Assembly: GCA_028698375.1 (NCBI GenBank)
Contig: JAQVDI010000014.1
Location: 4,515 to 13,349, forward strand
Source of the DNA: Patescibacteria group bacterium
GTDB taxonomy: Bacteria > Patescibacteriota > UBA1384 > JAGGWG01
DNA length: 8,835 nucleotides
Direction: 5' to 3'
Under the pieces are notes generated by a model, which was given only the letters and a program-made list of their open reading frames with translations, was not told where the DNA came from and made no database searches. The stretch's first letter is position 1; each line of letters starts with the position of its first letter. A program made the position numbers and the translations under genes. Positions 1-5,648 of this stretch are shown here, piece after piece.

Positions 1-989
1 CCTTGTTTCTGAGCAGTAAAAGCCATATCTAAATTGCTCTTAAACTGTTCTACGCTTAAAAAAGCAGGTGATTTATAATCAACATCAATATTAGGTGAAG
101 ACCCTTGTGCCCAAAAAGAAAAACGCTCATACATAAAACCATCAGCATAAGGTATAAAATCTTTGCTGCAATCATTATCACTGCCGTCATAATCACAAGG
201 CTTGCTAATCCATAAAATTTTATTGTCCCCAATTTGAGCTTTAACATCAGTCAATAATTTTTGAATATTAGCCTTCCAATTAGCAGCATAATTAGCGGGT
301 AAATGAGTGTCAGTAATTGTTTGGGGGTAAGGCGCTATAGTATCAGCTAACGCAGGCATCACACCATCAAACATCACACCATTAACACCATATAAATTAG
401 CTTGACTATTAATGCTGTTGGCCAAATAATTTTTCCAGCACTGACTTGTGACATCCATAACATAAGCCCCTTGTCCAGTCAATAAAATTGGCTGTCCTTT
501 TTTATCACCTGTTTGATAACGCAAAAAGCATTGTCGGTTATTACCATCAGGATCTAAAGTTTTATTGACGATATCCGGATCAAGTTGACTAATTTTCGAT
601 ATTGTCCAACGATAAGAATAAACCTGACGAGATGGATTTAAATTTTTAATTTGCGCTGCCTGATCCAAAACCATTTGAAAGGTTTCACCATACGAATCGG
701 GTGAGCCGCTTAAGCCAGCCGCAAAAGTAATCATTTTAAATTGTTGGGCAATCGCATTTTTAGACTCATTAAATTCATTAGCCAAAGTTTCCGCCCCTGC
801 ATTCGGAACTCTTTTCCAATAAAAACCAAAGTTAATGCTTGGATTAGAAACACACGGACCGCTGCCACAAACAGGCACTGCATCAGCCTTAATCTTAAAA
901 ATTTGTTTACCCCAAAAAATTAAAATCAAATTAACGACGAACAAAATTCCCAAGACAATTAAATAAAACAAAATTTTTCTTTTAGTCAT
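1..989 (-). CDS. Membrane-anchored putative glycoside hydrolase (GHL15-like TIM barrel), 3' end beyond the window
   Basis: An open frame starts at ATG 989 and runs with no stop to the left edge, giving 329 visible residues with the C-terminus missing. Residues 5-27 are a hydrophobic N-terminal segment after a TKRK basic start, so this is a signal anchor or uncleaved signal peptide with the rest outside the cell. A CGSGPC pair (C41, C46) follows. The body looks like a (beta/alpha)8 glycosidase-like domain: SINFGFYWKRVPN near residue 50, YGVNGVMFDGV with D208 at a strand end, KILWISKP, and an ADGFMYERF segment with E288. This arrangement resembles the hypothetical glycosyl hydrolase family GHL15 and GH114-like proteins; D208 and E288 are my candidates for catalytic acids, by inference only. 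The gene follows the 41-residue ORF by 38 bp and probably shares its promoter. No Shine-Dalgarno motif is seen. The family call is moderate; the substrate is unknown. Confidence 0.7.
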   Translation of the reverse strand, partial: MTKRKILFYLIVLGILFVVNLILIFWGKQIFKIKADAVPVCGSGPCVSNPSINFGFYWKRVPNAGAETLANEFNESKNAIAQQFKMITFAAGLSGSPDSYGETFQMVLDQAAQIKNLNPSRQVYSYRWTISKISQLDPDIVNKTLDPDGNNRQCFLRYQTGDKKGQPILLTGQGAYVMDVTSQCWKNYLANSINSQANLYGVNGVMFDGVMPALADTIAPYPQTITDTHLPANYAANWKANIQKLLTDVKAQIGDNKILWISKPCDYDGSDNDCSKDFIPYADGFMYERFSFWAQGSSPNIDVDYKSPAFLSVEQFKSNLDMAFTAQKQ

Positions 990-1027
990 AAAAACTAAAT
1001 TTATTTTTTTCTTTTTCAAAAAACAAT

Positions 1028-1153
1028 TTACTGATTCATGTTATTGCCACCCACATCCTGATTGCTGCTTTCGTCTTTTTTGGAAGACGCTAGCAACCAC
1101 CACAAAAGGACAATGATCACGATGGCAATTACAACCCACCAATACCAAACCAT
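1028..1153 (-). CDS. 41-residue Trp-rich single-span membrane peptide
   Basis: The frame runs from ATG 1153 to TAA 1028-1030. Residues 2-22 are almost wholly hydrophobic with five tryptophans (VWYWWVVIAIVII, then LLWWLL), followed by SSKKDE and a polar tail rich in Asn, Gln, Gly and Ser. That is a classic single transmembrane span with a short hydrophilic C-terminus. By the positive-inside rule the KK after the span points to a cytoplasmic C-terminus. It lies directly downstream of an extended -10 promoter and 38 bp before the glycosidase-like gene, so the two are probably co-transcribed. There is no Shine-Dalgarno motif and the predicted leader is under 20 nt. I do not recognise a family. 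It could be a small accessory subunit or simply a small membrane protein of unknown role. Confidence 0.6.
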   Translation of the reverse strand: MVWYWWVVIAIVIIVLLWWLLASSKKDESSNQDVGGNNMNQ

Positions 1154-1177
1154 ATAAAGGGATTAGTTTATATTGCT

Positions 1178-1207
1178 ATTATACCACAATAAATCGTTTG
1201 TCGTTAA
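1178..1207 (-). promoter_or_regulatory. Extended -10 promoter for the 41-aa peptide and glycosidase-like gene
   Basis: On the minus strand a perfect TATAAT (1178-1183) is preceded by TGG, giving the extended -10 form TGnTATAAT. A partial -35, TTAACG (1202-1207, four of six matches to TTGACA), lies 18 bp upstream. Transcription would start near 1171, some 17 nt before the ATG at 1153. The -35 lies inside the heptad-repeat stretch. Confidence 0.6.
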
Positions 1208-1254
1208 TCGGCAACGAAACCCGTTCCGTTAAACGTTTGACGTTAGACGTAACC
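1195..1254. repeat. Degenerate 7-bp tandem repeats, unit CGTTNNN
   Basis: On the plus strand cgtttgt and cgttaat (1195-1208) are adjacent heptamers. After a degenerate stretch and a phase jump come cgttaaa, cgtttga, cgttaga and cgtaacc (1227-1254), four adjacent heptamers. This spacer (1154-1353) has no ORF I can support; it holds the promoter, these repeats and the inverted repeat at 1265-1303. Confidence 0.55.
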
Positions 1255-1264
1255 CAAACAAGCA

Positions 1265-1303
1265 TCGCCCGCCCGAATCGCTACGCGAATACGTTGCGGG
1301 CGA
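1265..1303. repeat. GC-rich inverted repeat in the spacer after gltX
   Basis: TCGCCCGC (1265-1272) is perfectly repeated in inverse as GCGGGCGA (1296-1303), with a 23-nt loop that contains a smaller inverted pair, tcgc (1278-1281) and gcga (1285-1288). By my count 1201-1320 is 65/120 G+C, much richer than its surroundings. It lies about 50-90 bp beyond the gltX stop, but no U-tract follows on the minus strand, so it is not a standard intrinsic terminator. A dispersed palindromic (REP-like) element is possible. Confidence 0.5.
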
Positions 1304-1353
1304 GCAGCCGTAACCGAAAATCGAGTAAAATATTTAATTAAAAAAATCTACAA

Positions 1354-2826
1354 TTAAAGCAAACTAATGGCTTGATCTATCCGTTTTATAGTTTCAGACT
1401 GACCCAAGACCCAAGCTAATTCTTGAGGTGAAGGCGAACCTTCTTTCCCACTTAATGCTACGCGCATAGGCCAAAAAACATCACCATTAGCCAAATGTTT
1501 TTTTTCCACAATTTCAGAAAGCAAATTAAAAATTGGCTCAACTTCCCAATCGCCCTGATAATTTTCTAACGCTAATTTAATTTTCTCTAAACCATTTTTG
1601 GTAGCTTCTGGACTAGATTTTCTGAAAACTAACAAATGCGGATCAACTTTTGGATCAACTAATAAATAATCAGCAGCTAAAAAATCACGCAAAGTCGCCA
1701 TTCTAGTTTTACAAATAGCGATACATTTTAAAAGATATTCTTTATCCGCCTCGCTAAAACGAGAGTAATCTTCACCGTGTTGTTTCAACCACTCAACCCA
1801 ACCTAAAAATTGATTTAATAATTCTTCATCATCCAAATGACGGATCCACAAACCATTTAAATAATTTAATTTATCATCATCAAAGATAGAAGCACTTTTT
1901 TTAATTCCTTTTAAATCAAAACTTTCTATTATTTCGCTCAAGCTCAAAAATTCACGATCATCTTTTGGGCTCCAACCCAAAAGAGCCATAAAATTAAGCA
2001 AACCTTGCGGTAAATAACCAGCTAACCGCAAATCAAAAATACGGCTATGCCCCCCTTTTCTTTTGCTCATTTTGGAGCGATCTTTTTCTAAAATTAAAGG
2101 AATATGTGCAAATTGAGGCACAGGTAAATCCAAAGCTTTAAATAAAATTAATTGGCTAAAAGTATTAGAAATATGGTCTTCTCCTCGGATAACATGACTA
2201 ATTTTCATTTCAGCGTCATCAACTACACCAGCAAAAAAGAAAATCGACGCCCCATCGCTTTTAATTATCACAAAATCGCCGATTTCATTAATATTTTTTT
2301 TAATTTCGCCATGTACTAAATCTTTAAATTTTAAAATTTGCGGTAAATTTTTAAGCTGTGCTATTTTTTTAACATCCAAACGCCAAGCTGATTTTTTAGT
2401 TTTACGCAATTCTGTTTTTTCGTCTTCGCTTAAATCTTTACAATGGCCCGAATATTGAGGAATTTGCCCAGCTTGTTGCATTTGTTTTCTTTCTTGAGCC
2501 AGTTCAGCTGGTGTGCAAAAACATTCATAAACAAAACCCGATTTTTGCAATTCTTTGAAATATTTTTGATACAAATCCAAACGTTCACTTTGTCGATAAA
2601 CTTCTTTATTTTTAGGCTCGTTCCAATTAACCCCCAACCAATCCAAGCCCTCAAACATATCAGTTTCAAAAGACTTTTTAGACCGTTCAACATCTGTGTC
2701 TTCAATCCGAAAAATAAATTTGCCGCCGTTCTTACGCGTAAATAGAAAATTAAAAAGTGCTGTCCGAGCCGTCCCCAAATGCAATTTACCAGTCGGCGAA
2801 GGCGCAATCCGAGTTCGTATTTCCAT
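1354..2826 (-). CDS. gltX: Glutamyl-tRNA synthetase
   Basis: This cytoplasmic class I synthetase, 490 residues, charges tRNA-Glu with glutamate. The HIGH motif is at 16-19 (HLGT, within PSPTGKLHLGT) and the KMSKS motif is SKMSKRKG at 251-258. A zinc site of the C-x-C...Y-x3-C type is formed by C102, C104, Y125 and C129. VIRGEDHISNT is at 212-222. The C-terminal half fits the helical anticodon-binding part, and the length is normal for the family. The start at ATG 2826 puts the catalytic domain right at the N-terminus; only a weak purine run (AGAG) precedes it. The usual PTY/PTF after SDG is replaced by ASIF (193-196), a variation in the amino-acid pocket region. Sequence alone does not show whether it also charges tRNA-Gln. 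It follows yraN by 112 bp. Confidence 0.97.
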   Translation of the reverse strand: MEIRTRIAPSPTGKLHLGTARTALFNFLFTRKNGGKFIFRIEDTDVERSKKSFETDMFEGLDWLGVNWNEPKNKEVYRQSERLDLYQKYFKELQKSGFVYECFCTPAELAQERKQMQQAGQIPQYSGHCKDLSEDEKTELRKTKKSAWRLDVKKIAQLKNLPQILKFKDLVHGEIKKNINEIGDFVIIKSDGASIFFFAGVVDDAEMKISHVIRGEDHISNTFSQLILFKALDLPVPQFAHIPLILEKDRSKMSKRKGGHSRIFDLRLAGYLPQGLLNFMALLGWSPKDDREFLSLSEIIESFDLKGIKKSASIFDDDKLNYLNGLWIRHLDDEELLNQFLGWVEWLKQHGEDYSRFSEADKEYLLKCIAICKTRMATLRDFLAADYLLVDPKVDPHLLVFRKSSPEATKNGLEKIKLALENYQGDWEVEPIFNLLSEIVEKKHLANGDVFWPMRVALSGKEGSPSPQELAWVLGQSETIKRIDQAISLL

Positions 2827-2917
2827 ATTCTCTATTTAACCTTAAAAATAAAAATAATTCAAGATCGCTTAAAACAAAAATTAACTTATTTTCACGACAT
2901 ATCCCGTAATGGAATAG

Positions 2918-2923
2918 ATTATA
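2918..2923 (-). promoter_or_regulatory. Candidate -10 element upstream of gltX
   Basis: A perfect TATAAT on the minus strand lies in the 112-bp yraN-gltX spacer, about 90 bp before the gltX ATG. I see no good -35 at 16-18 bp, so the call is weak in DNA this AT-rich. Confidence 0.25.
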
Positions 2924-2938
2924 AAAATTAAATGCCCT

Positions 2939-3346
2939 TTAAATTGACTCAACAGCAGATTCAATATGCTTAATAAGCGGAGGGGATTGGGATAAATCAA
3001 CGCGGATAGCATCAATTCGAAATGAATTATTGCCTAAATTTTTTTCTTTAATGTAAGAGGCGGCTAATTGACGTAATTTTTGTTGTTTAAAATAATTTAT
3101 TCGCTCTTCGGCCGCACCATATCGCGCGTCACTTTGCGCTTTAACTTCCACAAAAATTAATCGCGAGGTTTTTAAGATCTTTTTGTTATTAAGACGTTGC
3201 AAAATTGATTTTGGTTTTAGAGCCACAATATCAATCTCACCAATAAAGTTTCGCCAGTTTCTCTCTAAAATTAAAAATCCTTGCTTAACTAAAAATTCAC
3301 AAGCCAAATCTTCTGCTAAATGACCAATATTTTTAGAATCAGACAT
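2939..3346 (-). CDS. yraN: YraN/UPF0102 family nuclease-fold protein
   Basis: This is a 135-residue member of the UPF0102 (YraN) family, a PD-(D/E)XK nuclease-like fold whose role is not settled. Visible motifs are GHLAEDLACEFL with G8 and E12, RN at 29-30, GEIDIVA with E37 and D39, and FVEVKAQ with E67 and K69, giving the D...ExK metal-site pattern. The C-terminal FRIDAIRVD strand is also typical. The loop between the GEID strand and the FVEVK strand (about 43-62) is longer and more basic than usual. I chose ATG 3346 because the conserved G-x3-E begins seven residues later. A TTG at 3367 would add seven residues encoded partly by a heptad repeat. No Shine-Dalgarno motif is present at either start. 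It sits between rplS and gltX; rplS-yraN proximity is common in bacteria, usually with rnhB between them, which is absent here. Confidence 0.92.
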   Translation of the reverse strand: MSDSKNIGHLAEDLACEFLVKQGFLILERNWRNFIGEIDIVALKPKSILQRLNNKKILKTSRLIFVEVKAQSDARYGAAEERINYFKQQKLRQLAASYIKEKNLGNNSFRIDAIRVDLSQSPPLIKHIESAVESI

Positions 3347-3355
3347 AAAATTAAA

Positions 3356-3383
3356 ATCAAAACGCAAAAATCAAAAGTCAAAA
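3356..3383. repeat. Four tandem 7-bp repeats upstream of yraN
   Basis: On the plus strand atcaaaa, cgcaaaa, atcaaaa and gtcaaaa lie end to end (3356-3383). On the coding strand the unit reads TTTTGNN. They fill most of the 69-bp gap between rplS and the yraN ATG, and the possible TTG start of yraN (3365-3367) lies within them. Confidence 0.6.
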
Positions 3384-3415
3384 TTAAAATAAAAAATCGA
3401 GAAAGTTTTTTATTC

Positions 3416-3865
3416 TTATTCTTTATTCTTATTTTTAATAATTTTTTCTGACTTTTTTTCAACTGGTTTATTTTCTTCTTCTTTTGTCAAAAGCAGATCT
3501 GCTGTTTTTTTGTCAATTTCTTTTCTAACCAATCTTGCTTTTTTGCCAGTTAAATTTCTTAAATAATACAATTTGGCCCGACGAACTTTTTGCCGACGCA
3601 CAATTGTCACTTTTTTAATAGTTGGTGAATAAAAAGGATAAATTCTTTCCACGCCCACGCCATCAATAACCCGACGCACAGTAAAAGTTTTCGCTAACCC
3701 TGAGCCAGAAGAAATTTTTAAAACTACCCCTTCGAAATTAGCAGTATGCTCTTTGCCTTTTTTGTCTTTATAAACTTGCGCTACTCGCACCACATCTCCG
3801 GGCTTAAGAGGCCAAAGAGATTTCCCTTCCAAATTGTCTTTAATAATTTCATTTAAACTTTTCAT
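3416..3865 (-). CDS. rplS: 50S ribosomal protein L19 (bL19)
   Basis: bL19 is a component of the large subunit at the interface with the small subunit. The protein has 149 residues. Diagnostic stretches are LKPGDVVRV (20-28), FEGVVLKISSGSGLAKTFTV (44-63), GVGVERIYPFYSP (69-81) and KVRRAKLYYLR (93-103). The core ends near residue 115; the rest (about 116-149) is a Lys/Glu-rich tail not found in short bL19 proteins of about 115 residues. I chose ATG 3865 because MKSLNEIIKDN matches the family start. An ATG at 3883 and a GTG at 3910 are in frame, but would add residues that do not look like L19. No Shine-Dalgarno motif is seen. I find no convincing promoter between the terminator at 3944-3990 and this gene, so it may depend on read-through. 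Confidence 0.96.
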   Translation of the reverse strand: MKSLNEIIKDNLEGKSLWPLKPGDVVRVAQVYKDKKGKEHTANFEGVVLKISSGSGLAKTFTVRRVIDGVGVERIYPFYSPTIKKVTIVRRQKVRRAKLYYLRNLTGKKARLVRKEIDKKTADLLLTKEEENKPVEKKSEKIIKNKNKE

Positions 3866-3943
3866 ACCAAAAGAAAATAACATAAAACAGCTTAAAAAAT
3901 CAAGAGGCACAAAATAATTGAATATAATTTGTCATTTTAAATT

Positions 3944-3990
3944 AAAAAAAGGGGGGACCGTTGGGTGAATCTTCCCTCCCATTGGTCCCC
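3944..3990 (-). terminator. Rho-independent terminator of the GC-rich transcript
   Basis: On the minus strand GGGGACC (3984-3990) pairs perfectly with GGTCCCC (3953-3959). A second stem, TGGG/CCCA (3978-3981 with 3962-3965), is stacked on it across a 2x2 internal loop. After two more C residues comes a run of seven T (3944-3950). It is the clearest intrinsic terminator in the window. Confidence 0.88.
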
Positions 3991-4017
3991 TTGGTGCGAA
4001 TCTAGCTACGACTGGGG

Positions 4018-4152
4018 TCAGGGTCGGCCCATGGCCTCCCCCCCGACACCGCTCCACCCCAATCGGGGCGTAGCGGTTTGGACAGTCACAGTACGGCTGT
4101 CCTTTTGCTTCTTCTGCGCCGGCTTTGCCGGCGCCTGCTGCTTCTTGGCCAT
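4018..4152 (-). CDS. Possible 44-residue basic small protein inside the GC-rich transcript
   Basis: The frame starts at ATG 4152 and stops at TGA 4018-4020. A consensus AGGAGG lies 8 nt before the start, the best ribosome-binding site in the window. The N-terminal half is Lys/Gln/Ala/Pro-rich (MAKKQQAPAKPAQKKQKD) with almost all third positions G or C, unlike the A/T-ending codons of all neighbours. The C-terminal half, SRTVTVQ...GWSGVGGEAMGRP, is Gly-rich. I recognise no family and see no membrane segment. The start codon lies in the loop edge of a 5-bp hairpin. The GC-rich codons could simply follow from RNA structure constraints, in which case the frame is accidental; the Shine-Dalgarno site argues for translation. 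Confidence 0.4.
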   Translation of the reverse strand: MAKKQQAPAKPAQKKQKDSRTVTVQTATPRLGWSGVGGEAMGRP

Positions 4153-4160
4153 TTTTGTGG

Positions 4161-4166
4161 CCTCCT
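4161..4166 (-). promoter_or_regulatory. Consensus Shine-Dalgarno for the 44-codon ORF
   Basis: The minus strand reads AGGAGG, with an 8-nt spacer before ATG 4152. A 9-bp hairpin (4167-4189) ends directly 5' of it, and a second small hairpin (4147-4162) takes in its last two bases and part of the start codon. No other gene in the window has such a site. Confidence 0.55.
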
Positions 4167-4235
4167 TTTGGCTTCACGTGGAAGCCAAATTTTACCTCCC
4201 CTTTGCCAGATCACCTACTAAAGTAGGCAAATATT

Positions 4236-4264
4236 ATTTTAAGCATAAAAGCCAAAAAAGTCAA
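4236..4264 (-). promoter_or_regulatory. Promoter of the GC-rich transcript
   Basis: On the minus strand -35 TTGACT (4259-4264, five of six), a 17-bp spacer and -10 TAAAAT (4236-4241, five of six) give a near-ideal sigma-70-type promoter. The start would be near 4228, directly before a potential 5' stem-loop. It lies in the short gap after the mutase stop codon (4289). Confidence 0.75.
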
Positions 4265-4288
4265 TACCTAAAAATTAGATAAAAATCG

Positions 4289-5632
4289 TTATTGTAATAA
4301 ATCTTTAATCTGCTGATAAACCAAATCTAAAGTTTCTTTATTTTTTGCTTCTAAATTTAAACGTAGCAAAGGCTCATTTTGAGAAAGACGAATATTGGCA
4401 TAAAAATCACTCCCTTCAACCACCATACCATCACTTTGACTAATTTTAGCATTAGGCAAATTTTCCTCTAAATCTTTTGTCAATTGATTCAAATCAAAAT
4501 CTTTAATTTCACTTAGATCAAAATTTTCTTCCGGCATAGAAAAAATATCTTTACAACCAACTAAAGCCTGATCAAAACTTAAATGATGACTCCCAAAATA
4601 AGATAACAATAAGGCAATGGTAAGCATTGAGTTTTCACAATAATTATTTTTTGGGTAGAACAAGTGACCGCTTAATTCCCCACCAAAAACCGCTTTTCTT
4701 TTAATCATTTCTTTTTTCACAAAAGGATAACCTGCATAAGTTTGATAAAAAGGCACAGCAAATTCTTGAGCCACTTTTTCCATCACCATTTTTTTGCGTA
4801 GATCAAAAACAATTGGTCCTTTTTGATTTTCCAAAATATATTTAGCAATTAACGAAGCGGTTAAATCACCTAAAACCACTTCTTTTCGCACCGGATTAAT
4901 AAATAAAACCCGATCGCTATCACCATCCAACATTGCTACCAAATCAAAACTTTTATTTACTTGTTTAAGCGCTAATTCTTGATTTTCTGCCAACATTGGA
5001 TTCGGCGGCAAATCACCCAGCTTTTTTTTGTCAAAAACAACAATTTTTGTTTGGACTTTAGTTTTAGCAAAAAATCTTTCTGCTAATTCCCCTCCAGCTT
5101 CTCCAAATGAAATAACCAATAATTTCCCTGATAATTTTGATAAATCGGGCAAGAGCTTAATTGTAAATTGAGCATATCCTTCAGCCAAATTAATTTTTGT
5201 TAAATTTTGCGGCTTTTCTCCACCATATTCTTCAGTGCTTTTTTGAAAAAGCTGTTCTAACTTAAGTAAATTATCTGTACAGCTAAAAGGCAAAGCATTA
5301 GTACTAACAATTTTTAAACCGGTTTCATCCCAAGGATTATGCGAAGCAGTTAGTTGCACACCTAAGTTTAATTTTTTAACGCTAACTGCGTAATAAACCA
5401 TTTCTGTCGCTACTTTTTCTAAAAATAAAACTCGTTTCCCGCTTTTTTCTAAACCAGCGGCTAAAGGATCAACTAATTTTTGTGAAGTCTCGCGAATATC
5501 TGTACCCACTACTACTTGTTCACTAGTGACCATTTCGCCCAAACGTAGACCAAGACGATAAGCCACTGTTTCGTTTAATTCTTCTGGATACTTGCCACGA
5601 ATGTCAAATTTGCTAAAAATTGATTTTTCCAT
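4289..5632 (-). CDS. Phosphomannomutase/phosphoglucomutase (alpha-D-phosphohexomutase family)
   Basis: This cytoplasmic enzyme interconverts hexose-6-phosphate and hexose-1-phosphate, feeding nucleotide-sugar synthesis. The 447 residues show the family blocks in order: FDIRGKYPEELN (9-20), the phosphoserine loop TASHNP at 95-100 with S97, the metal loop DGDSDR at 236-241, and the sugar-binding loop GGELSGH at 317-323, followed by a C-terminal phosphate-binding domain. The usual Asn four residues after TASHNP is Thr here (WDETGLK). I chose ATG 5632, because SIFSKFDIRG is the normal family start and it leaves a 16-bp gap to the VanW gene. An in-frame ATG at 5713 would overlap that gene by 65 bp and add 27 non-conserved residues. 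The substrate (mannose, glucose or both) cannot be read from the sequence; manB/algC-like is the closest guess. It is probably co-transcribed with the VanW gene. Confidence 0.9.
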   Translation of the reverse strand: MEKSIFSKFDIRGKYPEELNETVAYRLGLRLGEMVTSEQVVVGTDIRETSQKLVDPLAAGLEKSGKRVLFLEKVATEMVYYAVSVKKLNLGVQLTASHNPWDETGLKIVSTNALPFSCTDNLLKLEQLFQKSTEEYGGEKPQNLTKINLAEGYAQFTIKLLPDLSKLSGKLLVISFGEAGGELAERFFAKTKVQTKIVVFDKKKLGDLPPNPMLAENQELALKQVNKSFDLVAMLDGDSDRVLFINPVRKEVVLGDLTASLIAKYILENQKGPIVFDLRKKMVMEKVAQEFAVPFYQTYAGYPFVKKEMIKRKAVFGGELSGHLFYPKNNYCENSMLTIALLLSYFGSHHLSFDQALVGCKDIFSMPEENFDLSEIKDFDLNQLTKDLEENLPNAKISQSDGMVVEGSDFYANIRLSQNEPLLRLNLEAKNKETLDLVYQQIKDLLQ

Positions 5633-5648
5633 AAAAAAATTTAAAATT

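Larger units (their letters stand above)
3944..4228 (-). ncRNA. Unidentified GC-rich structured transcript, about 285 nt
   Basis: A promoter upstream and an intrinsic terminator downstream bound a transcript of about 285 nt. By my count 3961-4200 has 143 G+C of 240, while 4261-4320 has 12 of 60. Perfect stems, 5' to 3' in the RNA: GTAGG/CCTAC type (4214-4218 with 4223-4227) or the alternative TTTGCC/GGCAAA (4226-4231 with 4202-4207); 9 bp, 4181-4189 with 4167-4175; 5 bp, 4158-4162 with 4147-4151; 8 bp with a 3-nt loop, 4127-4134 with 4116-4123; 6 bp, 4097-4102 with 4080-4085; 5 bp plus 6 bp (one G.U), 4072-4076/4049-4053 and 4065-4070/4055-4060; 5 bp, 4043-4047 with 4023-4027; then the terminator. 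I find no RNase P, tmRNA or SRP signature sequences. It may instead be, or also be, the mRNA of the 44-codon ORF inside it, or a leader of rplS. Confidence 0.6.

Noticed and set aside
56..247. 63-codon minus-strand frame
   Set aside because: It lies wholly inside the glycosidase-like coding sequence in another frame; the longer frame has clear domain-like content.
741..923. 60-codon plus-strand frame
   Set aside because: Antisense shadow of the glycosidase-like gene with no ribosome-binding site.
2430..2807. Frames on both strands within the gltX N-terminal half (2430-2807 minus, 2443-2745 plus)
   Set aside because: Both are shadows of the unmistakable GluRS catalytic domain.
3932..4177. 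81-codon frame on the minus strand across the GC island
   Set aside because: It overlaps the 44-codon ORF in another frame, reads through the terminator and its T-run, and lacks a Shine-Dalgarno site at a proper distance.
3944..4228. GC island as RNase P RNA, tmRNA or SRP RNA
   Set aside because: No GAGGAAAGUCC or ACAGAA of RNase P, no T-arm and tag frame of tmRNA, and no SRP tetraloop region could be found on either strand.
3965..4282. Open frame of 105 codons on the plus strand across the GC island
   Set aside because: It is antisense to the promoter-terminator unit, starts inside the terminator hairpin, has no ribosome-binding site and its composition mirrors the structured RNA.
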